From Pestalotiopsis fici W106-1 (taxonomy: Eukaryota > Ascomycota > Sordariomycetes > Amphisphaeriales > Sporocadaceae), in contig NW_006917094.1 in assembly GCF_000516985.1 (NCBI RefSeq), positions 3,038,001 to 3,102,000 of the forward strand: DNA of 64,000 bases, read 5' to 3'. Positions 33,360-45,700 of this stretch are shown here, in pieces. The stretch's first letter is position 1. Every line of letters starts with the position of its first letter. Made by a program: the position numbers and the translations under genes. The notes below the pieces were generated by a model that did no database searches, was not told the origin of the DNA, and worked only from the letters and a program-made list of their open reading frames with translations.

Positions 33360-34027
33360 GGACTCCCACCAAAACGTTTGATACCATGATTTCTCGGCAT
33401 TCTCAAGGGGCCAGGGGTTTGTGGTGAAGATCACATTGTACAGGCGTTATTTGGCGTTCACTGTGCTTGCTTGGGGTTTCGTTTTTAAAATGTCCAGCAA
33501 AAAATGGAGGCCGACGGGAAAGGCCCCGAGACATTTACTTGGAAGAGCAGCTCAAGCAGTCTTTGCTCGAAGATATAAGAAATGGACTGCGAAAATGAGA
33601 TGCATTTTCTGGCTTGTCCTCATGGGTTATTATTTTAAAGAAACATGAATCCATTTCTTGACGTGTCCTGCGTTATTTAATCACTGACACGCATCGTGGT
33701 GCCTGAACACTTATTTATTACAAGAGCAGTTTCAATGCAAAAAAAAAAAAAAAAAAAAAAAAAGGATCACGAGAAACTTTTCCTGCATCAAGTGGTAATC
33801 ACTTTGAAAGGTAGAGAACAATGGATTAAAATATATTCTACATTCTATCGCTTAAGATGACCCCTAAATCCCATGATTTTATCCTTTTAGAAGGAGATGT
33901 GAACGCCTCGCTATGCATAAGATATGATTTCTTCGCGCGTGTTTCCCGGCTCGGAGGTCAATGCCATGGCGGATATGTTGAAGATGTCCGCAGCTGCCGA
34001 GTCGAGCCGATTCCAACCCCAAGGTTC
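33360..34027. other. Convergent 3' intergenic region TAF9 / PAH1
   Basis: Facing 3' ends with an A25 homopolymer; no gene recognised. Confidence 0.5.
33739..33763. repeat. A25 homopolymer
   Basis: Uninterrupted run of 25 A downstream of TAF9. Such runs are prone to length error in sequencing. Confidence 0.85.
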
Positions 34028-36370
34028 TTATTCAATACCGTTCGGCTTCGCATCCTTCTCGACGCCCAGGTTTTGCAAGCCTGTAATGATCTCAGCGTTG
34101 ATATCGGCCGACGGAGCATCAGAACCGCTGTTTCCCCTGCTAATTTCAACATCAAGGAGCGCATCGCCCATCTCGACCGATTGTGTCAGCTGCTCTTCCT
34201 CATTGATTCCCTCCTCATCGTCTTCCGCTTCCTCCTCTTCCTGTTCCAACTCTTCGTCATCCTCGTCGTCGGCATCATCTTCGCCCTGAAGCATTGAATT
34301 CATCATCTGTTGCTCATCCTCATACACGCCGCTGCCGCTAAAGATACTCTCCGTGGCTTCATCATCATCTCCGCGTGAGAGGTAGCTGTCGCCCATGTTG
34401 CCAACATCCTCATCTTCATCGGCATCCTCATCATACGCCTCGTCATCCTCATCTTCACTGAAGCTAAATTGATCCATATCTAGTGGCTGGTCTCGCCAGT
34501 ACGTGAAATCAGTGTATTCCTCACCGCCGCCCTTAACAAGGGTAGAAATCGGCGGGAAGTAATGGTCGACAACCTCAGTCATGTTCACATAGCTCAGCTT
34601 GAGTTTATTCAAGGATAAGAGGTCGAGGGATACTTCAGCATTCGAATTAATGGTGAAGATGCGATTCCGAGGGACATCGACGGTCCGGTAAGAGATCTGA
34701 TCCGTTAATCGGTTTCCGAAACCGGCGTAGAAACAGTGGCTGTCAGGCCCATACAGGTTGCGTATGTCACGCAACGTGGCCATTTTGAAGACGTGAGGCT
34801 TGCGCAAGTAGATCTCTCGACGCAAAGCGGCCATGGTACGATCCGGAGACAAGATAGTCGGTCCACGAGGAAGTCGGTACCCGTTCTGGACGATACCGTT
34901 CAAGTATGCTCGTGTTGTGTCTGCCTGGCCGACGGAGCGACTGGTAAGATACATAATGTTGTAGCCATTTGCAACGATATCGCTGTATAGCTTGGCTACA
35001 CCAGCATGTGTCCAGTCTCGCCCAATCATGTTGAGCACGTGGCCCAAAGCGTCGGACTTGGTGATTGTGCCGTCAATATCGGAAATGACAACTGGTGTAT
35101 CATGTTTCCATAGATACATGTTTGCCTGACAAGTAGCGCGGTTTACTGTAAAGGACATGGAGTTCTCGCCCGGCTTGAGCTCCAAGTCCTTCAGCTGATC
35201 GCTCGTCAGACGAAGAGTTTTGGCATAATTTCGATTGGGATCTCCAGCGTGTGTTGAGGACCCAGGAGTAGTGGGTGGAGTTCCCACACTCATTTGACCA
35301 GCATCAGATTCACTGCGCCTGTGAGACGGTTCTGGAGCCGAGGTGGCAGAGTCGTCACTAGCATAGCCTGGATCCGAGGCCGCATCAATTGGTAACGTGG
35401 CTGAAGGGCGCAGCGAAGCAACAGTCTTCTTCATGGCAGCTTCTTTAGCATCCTCACTGCTGTAAATCCACAGGTTTCCTTCTTCGTCCATACCGAACAA
35501 GGCGCCAATATCGTAGTCGCCCTCCATCTCCTTGGCCAAAATATCTCGAGCGAGGATCTCGGCTTTGATGGCATCCTCCTCGCTGCTTTTCAAACCCGTC
35601 ATGTCGAGCATCAGGTCGCCCGTGTCAGTGACGTGGCTGGGTATGTTGACTGCTGATAATTCCTCGGACACCTTCTTGGCTCGCTGAACTGCCTCATCCG
35701 GTCGGAGTGCCGGGGGACTGATTGATCTATGCGAGGATGCGTCGGGTGTGGCGCCCCGCCCCGTCCTAGACGGAGAGTCTTCATTGTTGGAGTAACTCAT
35801 TGCGCTTGAGGGCAAAACATCGTCACTGTAATGAGGAGTTCGGCGGTCGCGCAGATCGTTCAAGACGGGACGTCCATGGCTGAGCTCGGGAGAGGTGGCA
35901 TTAGGGGATAAGAGGCTTTGCGCGAGCATCGGGGCGGGCCCTGGCCGCGTGAGGGTGAGAGATCTTGGTTTGCCAGGGCTGCCATCGAGCTGGAGGAGGT
36001 CTGGCTCTTGCAGGACACCAGGAGATGATTGATCGGGATCCAGCGGCGGGCTAGACGCTGGAGACACGAGGGGCGAAGTCTGCAAGCTTTTCGGGATATT
36101 GTCGGTCGTCTCAAAGACAAAGAATGCCTCGCCACCTTCGCCCAGCTTCATGGAGTACTCTTGCTTGAGGCCATTGACCTTGAACTCGACCTTCTTCTCA
36201 TAGGGTCTCAATAAGGAGAACTTGCCAAAGCGGACGTGGAAGGGCGAACAGGCCAATGTACCGTCATCCTGCTCGACGACAATGACATCGATGGCACCAC
36301 TGAGGGTAGAGGGGTTGATGGAGTTCCATGCCGTGGACACAGAGTCGCTGATGTTTCTGACGTATTGCAT
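34028..36370 (-). CDS. PAH1: Lipin-type phosphatidate phosphatase
   Basis: Mg2+-dependent enzyme converting phosphatidic acid to diacylglycerol; it controls triacylglycerol synthesis and nuclear membrane growth (yeast Pah1, fission yeast Ned1). Single exon of 780 residues from ATG 36370. The N-LIP domain occupies about 1-95, starting with an amphipathic MQYVRNISDSVSTAWNSI helix as in Pah1. A Ser/Pro-rich regulatory stretch follows, with many SP sites suited to Cdk control, then a conserved LMLDMTGLKSSEEDA segment. The C-LIP/HAD catalytic domain carries DIDGT (about 431-435), STRSVGQAD-like SRSVGQADTTR, and the conserved DFTYWRDQPLDM with the essential-type tryptophan. The tail is very acidic. 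All catalytic features look intact. Confidence 0.95.
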   Translation of the reverse strand: MQYVRNISDSVSTAWNSINPSTLSGAIDVIVVEQDDGTLACSPFHVRFGKFSLLRPYEKKVEFKVNGLKQEYSMKLGEGGEAFFVFETTDNIPKSLQTSPLVSPASSPPLDPDQSSPGVLQEPDLLQLDGSPGKPRSLTLTRPGPAPMLAQSLLSPNATSPELSHGRPVLNDLRDRRTPHYSDDVLPSSAMSYSNNEDSPSRTGRGATPDASSHRSISPPALRPDEAVQRAKKVSEELSAVNIPSHVTDTGDLMLDMTGLKSSEEDAIKAEILARDILAKEMEGDYDIGALFGMDEEGNLWIYSSEDAKEAAMKKTVASLRPSATLPIDAASDPGYASDDSATSAPEPSHRRSESDAGQMSVGTPPTTPGSSTHAGDPNRNYAKTLRLTSDQLKDLELKPGENSMSFTVNRATCQANMYLWKHDTPVVISDIDGTITKSDALGHVLNMIGRDWTHAGVAKLYSDIVANGYNIMYLTSRSVGQADTTRAYLNGIVQNGYRLPRGPTILSPDRTMAALRREIYLRKPHVFKMATLRDIRNLYGPDSHCFYAGFGNRLTDQISYRTVDVPRNRIFTINSNAEVSLDLLSLNKLKLSYVNMTEVVDHYFPPISTLVKGGGEEYTDFTYWRDQPLDMDQFSFSEDEDDEAYDEDADEDEDVGNMGDSYLSRGDDDEATESIFSGSGVYEDEQQMMNSMLQGEDDADDEDDEELEQEEEEAEDDEEGINEEEQLTQSVEMGDALLDVEISRGNSGSDAPSADINAEIITGLQNLGVEKDAKPNGIE

Positions 36371-38140
36371 GGTTCCGGCCGATTTTACACCAGCGTCTGG
36401 TGACTATACTGCCTGATGGCTGCAGCTCGAGGGGTTCTCGAATGACCCGTGTGTCGCAAACGGCTTGAGCCAAAGGGAAAACTGGGAGGATTGCGCTGAA
36501 GTGTCGCACGTCCTTCCTTGCTGTTCGTAGGCCGATTGTAAGGGGGTTAGGGGTTTGGTGTCAATGCTCTCTAGGAGAGAGGCACGGATGAAGAGCGCAA
36601 AGCTACATAGGCAAACAGACGGGACGGCGGCAATCACGGAAATCTCAGACGACCCAAGCAAAGGCTCTGCGCGCTGGTAGTTTTATACAAATAAAACGAG
36701 TGAAATGAAGTGAAAAGAATAAAAGGTTCTGTTGTTGTCGATTTGGGTCAGAGGCAGAGAGAGCCTGGGTTTGGTTGCGACAGAAACAATGATGGCTGCT
36801 GACTGGAGAGTCTTCTGTCAAAGGTCTCGTGGGAGGGTTGAGGTAAGCTGTCTTTGCTAGGGTATCCCGGAGTGACGTAGTCGAGAAAACCCGACGGTCT
36901 TTTGCAGTCGCCTGTCGGGCTTGTGATTGTTCTTATTACTTTAGGCGACGCTGGCAGTCGGGATCAAATGGATAATCGGCAAAGAGCAAGACTGTTTATT
37001 TTTTCTCCCTTAGGTTGAATCATAAATTAAAGGTGCACGTTTTGTACGATTAGACAACCTCGGTCTACAATCAAGTCAAGAGGACACACGGATACTTTTG
37101 AGAAGAGGGCAAAGAAGAAGAAATACGAGAGTGGCAACGTAATAATTTTCCCATTGTTCATGGTAAGACCATTATTTGTTTCGTAAGCCGATTACTTAGA
37201 GCTGTCACTTTTTTCTTTTCTTCCTTTCCCACCTTCCCCCCTCATTGTGGTCTATGGGAAAGGCTCTTGTTGGGTTTGTTAACAAATCTAAATCCTCAAC
37301 TGTTAGGAAAATGTTGCGGCTTCGCCCATAAGTCGAGCTGTGGATTCTTTTGGGGGGAGGACTTGCAAGGGAGCTTTCATAAATGTAGACACGTTAAACC
37401 CAGTACGCACTAGCCTGCCTGCCAGTGCCCGGCCATTACCGCCCATGTTTTGCCCACCTGCACATGCATGCATGTGATAGTGGAGGAGGGCATGTTGCAG
37501 GCTTGGCTTCCACTTTCCAACCTATGCGAACTAAACGTGCTGCTTTTATTGGCATGTCTTTGGTGCCTGTATACCCAATCAAGATCGTGAGGCGAATCGG
37601 CCGGAAATGCTTGTCCATCATCTGCCTGCATTCCTCTGACTTGCCGAACTGGCCGAACCTTTGATCATATCAGCCCATGCGTTGTTATTCTTTTGTGTTT
37701 CTCATATTCGAGCTATTATCCCGTCTTGACGCGGCAAACATGATTCTTTAGATGTAATTCAAGACTTGGGCAAAGTTGCCCCGCTCATTGTTATACTTTT
37801 CATTAGCATAATATCGAAATATCCATTTGATAATCTGTGGCGATGCTCCTTGCCTATCCATGGCACGAGGGAAACCTAAGTCGACTGCCATTTCTAATCT
37901 AGGGCGTTCTATTCTATACGGTTTAGAATGCTGAGCGCGAGACTCAGCCATGTCCTGCCGGTAGGTAATCAGTTATGCTTCCATTTCCGGACTTTGGTGA
38001 GATCGGTCAGCGCTACAACAGCAGTATAGTTACGCGATGAAACATAAAGTTTCCGACATTTTACACCAGTTTGCAAAATTATAGCCCCACTGGATGTACT
38101 ATTCAAACACTCACGTTGCTGTCAGTCATAAAAACAGAGG
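36371..38140. other. PAH1 upstream region
   Basis: 1.8 kb without a convincing gene. The first several hundred bases are probably the PAH1 5' leader and promoter (purine-rich AAATGAAGTGAAAAGAATAAAA at about 36700). CATGCATGCATG is at about 37464. No family signal in any frame. Confidence 0.5.
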
Positions 38141-38141
38141 C

Positions 38142-38760
38142 TCAATTGGGACAACAATGGGTAGAAAGGGAAAAGCACATACATATGACTGGACCGTCCT
38201 TGTAGCAACAGTATTGGCAATCAGAGGTTGCATTCCAGTTCAGAAGATATCCTGTGACTGTACGAAAGAACGCGTCAACGTAATCGTCGCAAGTGGTCCC
38301 ATTTGAAATACCTGGAAGGTAATGAACTCCAGTATGATGCCTCGAAAACGAAGTCCGTATAGGAGGTTGGGTGTGGCACCCTCGCTGAGCTAGAAGAGGC
38401 GATACTTCATAATACCAACGCCGCACTGCCAGAGTGACGGGCTTGGGGACAAGAGTTCCGGAAAAGGTGTTGGATAACATGAGAAGGAAATCGATGGCCA
38501 TAAAGGAGGGATCGAGGTAGGGCATGAAAGCAGCGCAAAGCTGGGCCAGTCTGTGGGCGAAGATGGAGAAGAGCTCGTTGTTGGTCCCGAATTGCGCACT
38601 CTTTACTGTCTTGACATAGTTGCGAAAACCTGGTCCCATGACTTTCAAGCTTGGCCAAGATGCGCTCTCTCACAATCTCCACGAAAGACCCTGCCGGATT
38701 CTCATCTGGTGCATAGCGCTTCCCAGAATCGTTCCGAGCAAAATGGTAAAGCACCGTGAC
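38142..38760 (-). pseudogene. Decayed PDR-type ABC transporter remnant
   Basis: A broken fragment of a pleiotropic-drug-resistance (ABC-G) pump. At the upstream end (about 38754-38650) one frame reads LYHFARNDSGKRYAPDENPA, matching the YFxRNGxRxCxPxENPAE region after the second nucleotide-binding domain. From about 38648 a different frame reads a TMD2-like hydrophobic stretch with TFSGTLVPKPV and RRWYYEVSPL, then TTCDDYVDAFF and NATSDCQYCCYKDG, matching the conserved C-terminal Cys-rich loop (GqtCgeYM..FF, NATSxCxYCxYKvGD). The bulk between the NBD2 end and the last helices is missing and the two parts are in different frames. There are no Walker motifs. It is non-functional as a pump. The neighbours are an SSP gene and a DHA2 pump. 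Confidence 0.75.
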
Positions 38761-39145
38761 ACGTAGTTGTATTCGATATTATGCGAGCCAATGACAGCAT
38801 TAAACCTAAGTCTTTGCGTTTGTCTTTATTTCTCCGAATTGGTGAAGCTTTATAAAATTGTCGTCCCTATAAATAGTCATACACTTGATAGCAGTGATCA
38901 CCAAGTCTTAGATACAAGAAAGTAGTGGTTCATATCGAACAATTACTATCTCACTAACCACGCTCGCCAACGCATTGCGTGTTTATTAGCAACACTCGAT
39001 CTACAGAACACTGTGCCAAATAGCACAAAGATGTAGTTGCCTGTAACTAAACAGATGACATAGGACATCGAGACTGATCGTCGTCATCGAGTGCACAAAA
39101 CTCTCCAGATCCTTCAAGTCCCCAGCATGATGGGTTTGCATCCAT
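38761..39145. other. Spacer between ABC remnant and secreted protein gene
   Basis: A/T-rich; 3' region of the small secreted protein gene. Nothing further recognised. Confidence 0.45.
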
Positions 39146-39448
39146 TTACTGGCATTGAGCCTGGCAAAGGGAAAAATTGTTGTTGATGCAACTGCTGAGG
39201 CACCCCAGGTCCCCATCCGCACTCAAGCATTCGATATTACAGAAGGCGTCGAGTCCTGCAGCGCAATTCGTAACACTGCCCCCGGGGCAATCGCGCTTGC
39301 TAATGAAGTACGAGTTGGCATCGGCGGTGACGGGCATGGCACCAGCCGTAACGGCAGTCATTGCAAGGACAATCTATTTGAGTGGGACTGTTAAGCAATA
39401 CTGTATCAAACTTGGGCATAGGCCGCTTACCGTTGCGAAGAAGCGCAT
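39146..39448 (-). CDS. Small secreted protein with eight cysteines
   Basis: Predicted 81-residue protein from exons 39448-39431 (18 nt) and 39373-39146, around a 57-bp intron with a GTAAGC donor and an AATAG acceptor. Splicing creates a clear signal peptide, MRFFATIVLAMTAVTAGAMP, that neither ORF alone shows. A lysine-arginine site (SKR|D, about residue 33) after a short propeptide fits Kex2 cleavage. The mature part has eight Cys with spacing C-X7-C-X7-C-X3-C-X8-C-X3-C-X7-C-X3-C, enough for four disulfides. I do not recognise a family; the pattern does not read as CFEM or a classical hydrophobin. An effector, antimicrobial or cell-surface role is possible; none is shown. Confidence 0.7.
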
Positions 39449-40918
39449 TTTGAATAATCAGGGTTAGAATTGTCGTTAGACGGGATACTAAAAATACGTG
39501 GGTGTTTTGTAATGAATAAATAAGCTTGAGTGATGGAAGCTTTTTAGTCGAGTCCACTGGGAATTTGTTCCATTTATACTCAGGTTTGACCCGAATTAGA
39601 CACTAAGATTGATTATACGTTAGAGAAATAAGACTAGGGTATCATTGAATGACAGAAAGTACATGAATCCTACCGGATCGAATCTGTAGATCATGAAGTC
39701 TCATAGCCAGGCTGCAAGCGCGAGTATTCTGTTTGTCAGCCACTTTCGCCCCATTCTCAATGGCAGACTCATTATAAGAAAACTGATGCTGCGGACTATA
39801 GGATCTTCTACCCCGAATGGAATGTTCATGAATCCTTCAGGCTTCCAAACTCGAACCCCAGGCTGAAGATCTAGTGGGTCTTAACCCACCCAGTACGGCC
39901 GCAGCGGCCGCGAGATCGCTGTCATTGCCGTTCTAGCATTACGTTCCAGGAATAAACAATAAGGTTAGTGTGGCTTTAATCTGAGAGCGCTTGTCTGAAA
40001 ATCATACGTAGTATTCTTAGGAGTCAGCTACCAGGCTACCATGGGGAAAGGTCTTTGCGTCTGGTTGCCGTTGGCACTGTCAGCTTCACTCTACGCTTGG
40101 TCGAATTGGCGATCCGAACATCATCGCGCTTTGTTTGCTTATGTTTGGGAAAACGGGTAAAGCATGACGGGGTCCTGAGAGTTCTCATGCACTGAATATG
40201 AACCATCGCTGACAAATTCTAAGCCAAGTTGTCGATGAAGTCGCGGAGGTATGTCAGCTCTGAGCATCAGCATAGGCTGGCGGCCAACCAAGGGGCAATG
40301 TGTAAGCATCCTTTGAAAACTACAGTCAATTCTATGATCTAATTGTTTTAGCCAGGGGATTTGGGAGGATCTCATCGTGAGCCATTAGATGTTAACCTAG
40401 GCCTCACGGTTGCGCATAGGGCCAAGTTGACGTCAAAATACAACTCTTTCAAAGAAAGGATTCGGCGTCTTGGAAATAGTGAGGGGAAACAATAGCAGAT
40501 CGGAAAAACGGCAACAATTTCTAGTAACGAGCAGGCTATATGACCTAGTCCACAGAGACAAGATTTCGGCTCGTTAATGCACACGATGAAATACTTTGTG
40601 TCTCGAGCCTCCCCAATGAAGTCCGGTATTTCGCTATAGCCTGTGGCACTTCAGGACTGGCGTGAGGTACAGTGTAAAGCTTCCCACGTATTTCTGTCAA
40701 AATTGATCAGATAACAACAAATTCTAACTAACATATCATTATAATTTTATCTATAGTCTAGTTCTAGAGTCACATATGGTACTACAGAAACTAGTCGTTT
40801 CGGAAACAATCCAGATTGGAATCATTAATCCCACGCCATCCTGTGATCATTGGAAACCCGCGAGTTCACCCGGTCTCCCTTCACCTCCTTTGTCGCCTTC
40901 ACTCAATATGCGCGTTTC
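39449..40918. other. Gene-poor spacer in accessory region
   Basis: About 1.5 kb. The part next to 39448 is the SSP promoter. GCGGCCGCAGCGGCCGC-like sequence lies at about 39899-39911. No gene or transposon end recognised. Confidence 0.45.
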
Positions 40919-42715
40919 TCAACCTACAGCCTGGAGCTGAATCGAGATTTTCTCTCGTTTCATGAGAGCCGCGCTGACAACGAGTATAGCGCCGGAGATG
41001 ATGATTAGAATATAAGAATCGTCGATAGCATCAACAATAATTTCAAGCGCAGCTTGCTTGAGTTCGGCAGGTGCAGACTGCAAGACGGCACTTCTGGCTC
41101 CGAAAATGGCCGCCGTCACATCTTCCTCGGAATATCCAGCCGGAACAAGGATGGTCAGAAGTCTCTGAGATGTGACATTCTGAAAGATGGTGTTGCAAAT
41201 AGCCAGCGCGACGAGGATACTACCCTGCTGTCCAATATTGATGAACTGGATCGCTTCAGTGATTTCATGAGGCTGAACCTTGCTCGGGGCAACGAAATAG
41301 GAAGCTTGGAATGGTGTCAGGCCCAGCCCTACCAGGACGGAATAGCCGTACAAACTGGCGTTGGTAGTGTCTATCGTACTGGTATATAGGAGCGCACCGC
41401 CAATCGTGATGAGGATACCGCCAACCAGGAACCAAGGCATGTAATACCCCCAGCGTACCATGAAGATGCCGTTTAGCATGACACCAAACACATAGAAAAT
41501 GACAAATGGGAGCAAGCGAAGGGCCGTTTGAACGCCATTTTCGTTGCGCACCAACGAGTAAAAGAGCGAAAGGTAATAGATGATGACATACAACGCGCCG
41601 CTCAATGCCGTACAGCACGTCAACAAGAGCACCATTGTCGGCTCACGCAAAAACTGCACAGGGAAGATGCGGTTCTCCTTGGTAGTCAGTACCGCAAAAT
41701 ATTGTGTCAATGTGAATGCCACGGCCACCATGACAAACACGACGTACAGCGCAACCATTCGGCCGTCTGACCAGTCCCATATGGAACCACCAAACGTGAA
41801 GATCATGGCGAATATCGTGTAGATGGAAAAGCTGAGAATTGTCCCAAGCCAATCAATGGATCGGAACTTTTTGGCTAGGGTCCATCCCATCTGAGGTTGC
41901 ATCGAAGGGAGGAGGAAGACGTAGATCGGAGCCATTGTGGCGAAGATGAACAGGTTCAGATAGAAAGCCTGTTGCAATACATTGTTAGCAATCACTTACA
42001 TAGATATACTCGGGGATCTGTTGACTGTTACAAACCCATCGCCAGCCCGAAGATGAACTATCAGCCAAAGAACCTCCCACCACTGGCCCGAGGATGACTC
42101 CAGTACCATAGACGAGAATGGCCCCAGCCATGTAAACACTTCGTTCCGAGGGTGTCGTCAAGAGCTGAAGCATATTGATATTTCTATAGCTGACCGTTAG
42201 ACAAGCTGGGAAGACTGTAATTAGAGTCATGCGTACCCCAAGTACATCCCAGCACCACCAGCTCCAGCCCATACCCGACCAACAATCAAGGCGTCCATGT
42301 TGGGGGCGGCACCGCATAGAGCGCTGCTGGCAGCGAACATGGTCAGTGACCAAAAGTAGAGCCATTTCACATCGAACACTGCATACGATTTGCCACTGCC
42401 AGTAGCGTATTAGTGAGGTCGTGATGAATTTTGTTGATGTATCCAGACTTACACGGGCAGAATAATTCCAATTGCACCGAGTGGGAAGCCGATTCCAAGC
42501 CAACCAAGCTTGTTGACGTTGCCCAGAGAAGCAATGATTGGGGCTTGAATGTCAGCTACGATGGTGTTGTCGAGGCCGTACAGAAGATTACACGAAAAGA
42601 TGGCTGTGCACACGAGTATCCATCGCAGGCCAGTAATAGATCGTTGGTGTTTTGCCGTCTCAACCGAGGGAGGCTGCATTGGTGGTATTCTCAAGTCGCT
42701 CTCCCTTTCAGACAT
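40919..42715 (-). CDS. DHA2-type MFS efflux transporter
   Basis: Drug:H+ antiporter-2 family membrane pump, predicted 14 helices, of the kind that exports toxins and xenobiotics. Four exons, 42715-42453, 42395-42237, 42183-42036 and 41968-40919, give 539 residues; all introns are GT-AG (53 to 67 bp). Start ATG 42715 (MSERESDL); an upstream stop bounds the frame. Family motifs: LDNTIVADIQAPI in helix 1, the GKSYAVFDVKWLY loop made by splicing, CGAAPNMDALIVGRVWAGAGGAGMY with the motif-A-like Arg, and GTGVILGPVVGGSLAD (motif C). The C-terminal ARSAVLQSAPAELKQAAL and YILIIISGAILV segments are typical. Substrate unknown. It stands alone among non-biosynthetic neighbours, so a toxin cluster role is not supported. 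Confidence 0.88.
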
Positions 42716-45700
42716 TGTGAAGATTTCGATGCTCTTTAGAGTTGGTTTACTTTCTGAATCAACGGGAACCAACGGATTGATCAACTCAATGTCGACAGTT
42801 CTGATCAGTCAAGACTTTGTAGCTCGAGTGATACTTATCTCTCTGCACAAGATATTCTTTGAGTCTGATAAATATATAAAAGTGTCAAGGGCCAGCCTCT
42901 TGGAGCTATGATATATTTCCCCCTTTTTTGCATGATATATGGCATGGGCGGCCAAGCTCTTCCAGCATCGGCGATAGGTTTTCACTGCAACTTGGACGGT
43001 GAGCATCTTAGAGTACCAAGGTCTCAATCAATCTTAATGAACCATATCGACTCGAACTTAACGGTAATAACTTCCTGAGTCAGTAGAATCTCAATTATAT
43101 CGCCGATGCATCCCGTGCATAGAAATTAAGTCCGAAAAGACCACTCCGGGAGCAAATCTGGGTTCTTCTTAAGGTTAGTGGAGCCAATCCCATGCATTAC
43201 CAACAACATAACTCACCGACCTTCGCTTACCTGGGGCATCACGCATCCAGACACACAAAGCTTACCTATCCATTGACGACCGGAACAGCGTTTAGCAGCC
43301 CTATAGGATTCAGTGTTGATCAGGTCCGGGTTAGATCCAGGAAACGTAGGCCATGGTAATTGATATCGATGATGGCAACTCTGCGGAAAGACCGCTCATT
43401 GAGATGGTCATGGTGGTTTGACGCATACTGTGTGAATCTTCTATTTAACTTGTCTGCCATGAGATTGTCCTCTCTCCTTTTTTTCTTCTTTTTGGGTGAC
43501 GTTGCTCACTGCAGTCGGTTACAGATTATCTGGACCACCTGCATCTTGGATTATGACGTTTCTGGAAGAAATACAGGAAGTTTGATACGATGGCTTTGAA
43601 GAGAGCGTTTGTGTTGGGCAGAACCACAAGCAACAGTCTCCGAATCTATACAACGATTCCCCCAACTTATATCTGGCGTTGGCACGGTGACTTTGCTGGC
43701 CTATCCAGATTGTTCAATCAGGGTCTGCGGCACATTGTCTGATAGATATTCATATATCACACCATGATTGTGTCCTAGGGTTGGCTTGTTACCAGCTTCT
43801 CTACAGATCAAACAGCATCTCGCAGAAGGAAGGACCTTTTCCCTCTAATGCGAGCAGACCCGTGTGTATAAGCGAAAATGACGAAACCCTCCTCTCCCGT
43901 GATCAACTATACAGGGTAGCCAACCATGCAATTCTTGAAATGTTGCGAAATTCAAACAAAAGTCTCAAGGAGTTGTACTATAAAATAAAGAGTATATGAG
44001 ATGGCTTGCAGGATGGTGTGGCTAAGCAGTAGCTCGATAGGTGGACACATTTCGCATCTTTTCACCTACTTCCAAAGTTCTATGTCGTACGTTCCAGACA
44101 TGTTGCTGATAGCAAAGCCAAGTCATGGAGCTCTGAGAGCTCTCGCTTCGATAGACAGCTGAACCAGATAGGAAGCTGTAAACTGGAGAACGGAAGACGC
44201 CGCGGTTAAAGGCCGCAGTGTTCCAATGGCACACAGAAACACAATAGTGCAGTACAATATTATTGAGCCATACCCAAGAGCTATTACGGCAGTACTAATA
44301 AGGGGTAGGGATTATACTACATGTCTCTACTCTTTAGGAGTCGACAAAAGATTAGTAGAGACCCAATGAGTCACAAGAGCCGCGGATCTGCATTGCTTGT
44401 AATGGTAACAATGCCCCCCGACGGGCAAAGGTCCGACCGCCCATTAGCATCCTTGACATCGGTCTACAACAGCAGTGACAGCACTCGCGTATGGTAGCAA
44501 CGGAAGCGCGCCGATCCACATGATCGAACGAATCCGCGGCCTGAATCATGCCATGCAATGCATGTGACTCTCAGAAATTCACGTCTTGCGGACCATCAAA
44601 AGGGATTGAGCACTAGAAGTGAGGGGGTTCATGCTCCACTCAAATTAAGCTTTGGAGAGTTGATTGACGTATCATACAATTCTTGTCGCCAGAATAGTTT
44701 GTGGTGCAATAATCAATGGTATTTCTCGTGCACGATTGCATGAATCGTTTGTGATTGCAGAAGAGATGCTAGTAGTCAGTACTTTTCCTCTCCCCCACCC
44801 TGAAAGAACGTGTTGCTAAAACTCCTCAAAAATACTACCTTTGGCAATGAGGTGCTGCAAATGGTTGGTTCGTGCATGCAGAGAGGTGATTGTGAAGTTC
44901 AGTACGGAATAACAGGACTCACCACCACACCAGAAACGGATGTAGTATAATAGTCAACACGCCTGGGTCCTAGGCGTTGCATATATACTGTCTTGATGGA
45001 TTCCTCATGCATGTCCATCGGTGTGAGCAGCAGCCCGCGAAGCATGTTTAATCAGTGCTGGGCATTCAAGAGGCCTTCCTTGCCCTTCTCCATTTGGCGT
45101 AGTAATGTGAGGAAAGTCAATTCTTGTTAAAGTTTCCAAAAGTGTGGGGTCAACGTGGGTTGGAGGCTGGGAGAGATGACTGTGTTGATGTCAGCGACAA
45201 GTATTGCATATGTTAAGTACTCTGATGATGATAACGATAACATTATGGCAGCGATTCATTTGCGGTGCATTCATAGATCGAAGCCGAACGCGAACCGACC
45301 ATCTGAACCTCGCATGTTTCCACTCAACGAGGGCTCGAGCCCGTCAGTATAATCCTCCATTATATTGGTATAAAACACGTCAATACTACATGATATTGTG
45401 TGGTGTGCCATCCAGATTCAGCCTTTGTTTGCATTAGCGCAATGCTACCCTCGCACAAATTTGGTGGTTTACCGCACCCTTTGCCTTGGGGGTCAGCACC
45501 TTGGCTTCTCGTGGTTGCGTGGTCACTGCCGAAGTCTGATGTTGGCCAAATGCAATTGGCCCTGCTGCAATGCGGGTGAGCCGGTTCTTGTAAGCACGCC
45601 CGTCCATGTGGGAAACACCGTTGGTGCCGCTTTGGGGGCTTTAGAGACTCTTTTTCTTTCTTCAGCATGCAGTGAACCAACAACATATGCAGCACGGAGT

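Noticed and set aside
37460..37475. CATGCATGCATG as a regulatory (RY-like) site
   Set aside because: A single short self-complementary run with no repeat elsewhere and no nearby gene start to support function.
40919..42715. Secondary-metabolite cluster around the DHA2 transporter
   Set aside because: No PKS, NRPS, terpene synthase, P450 or pathway regulator within the window; a lone pump is not a cluster.
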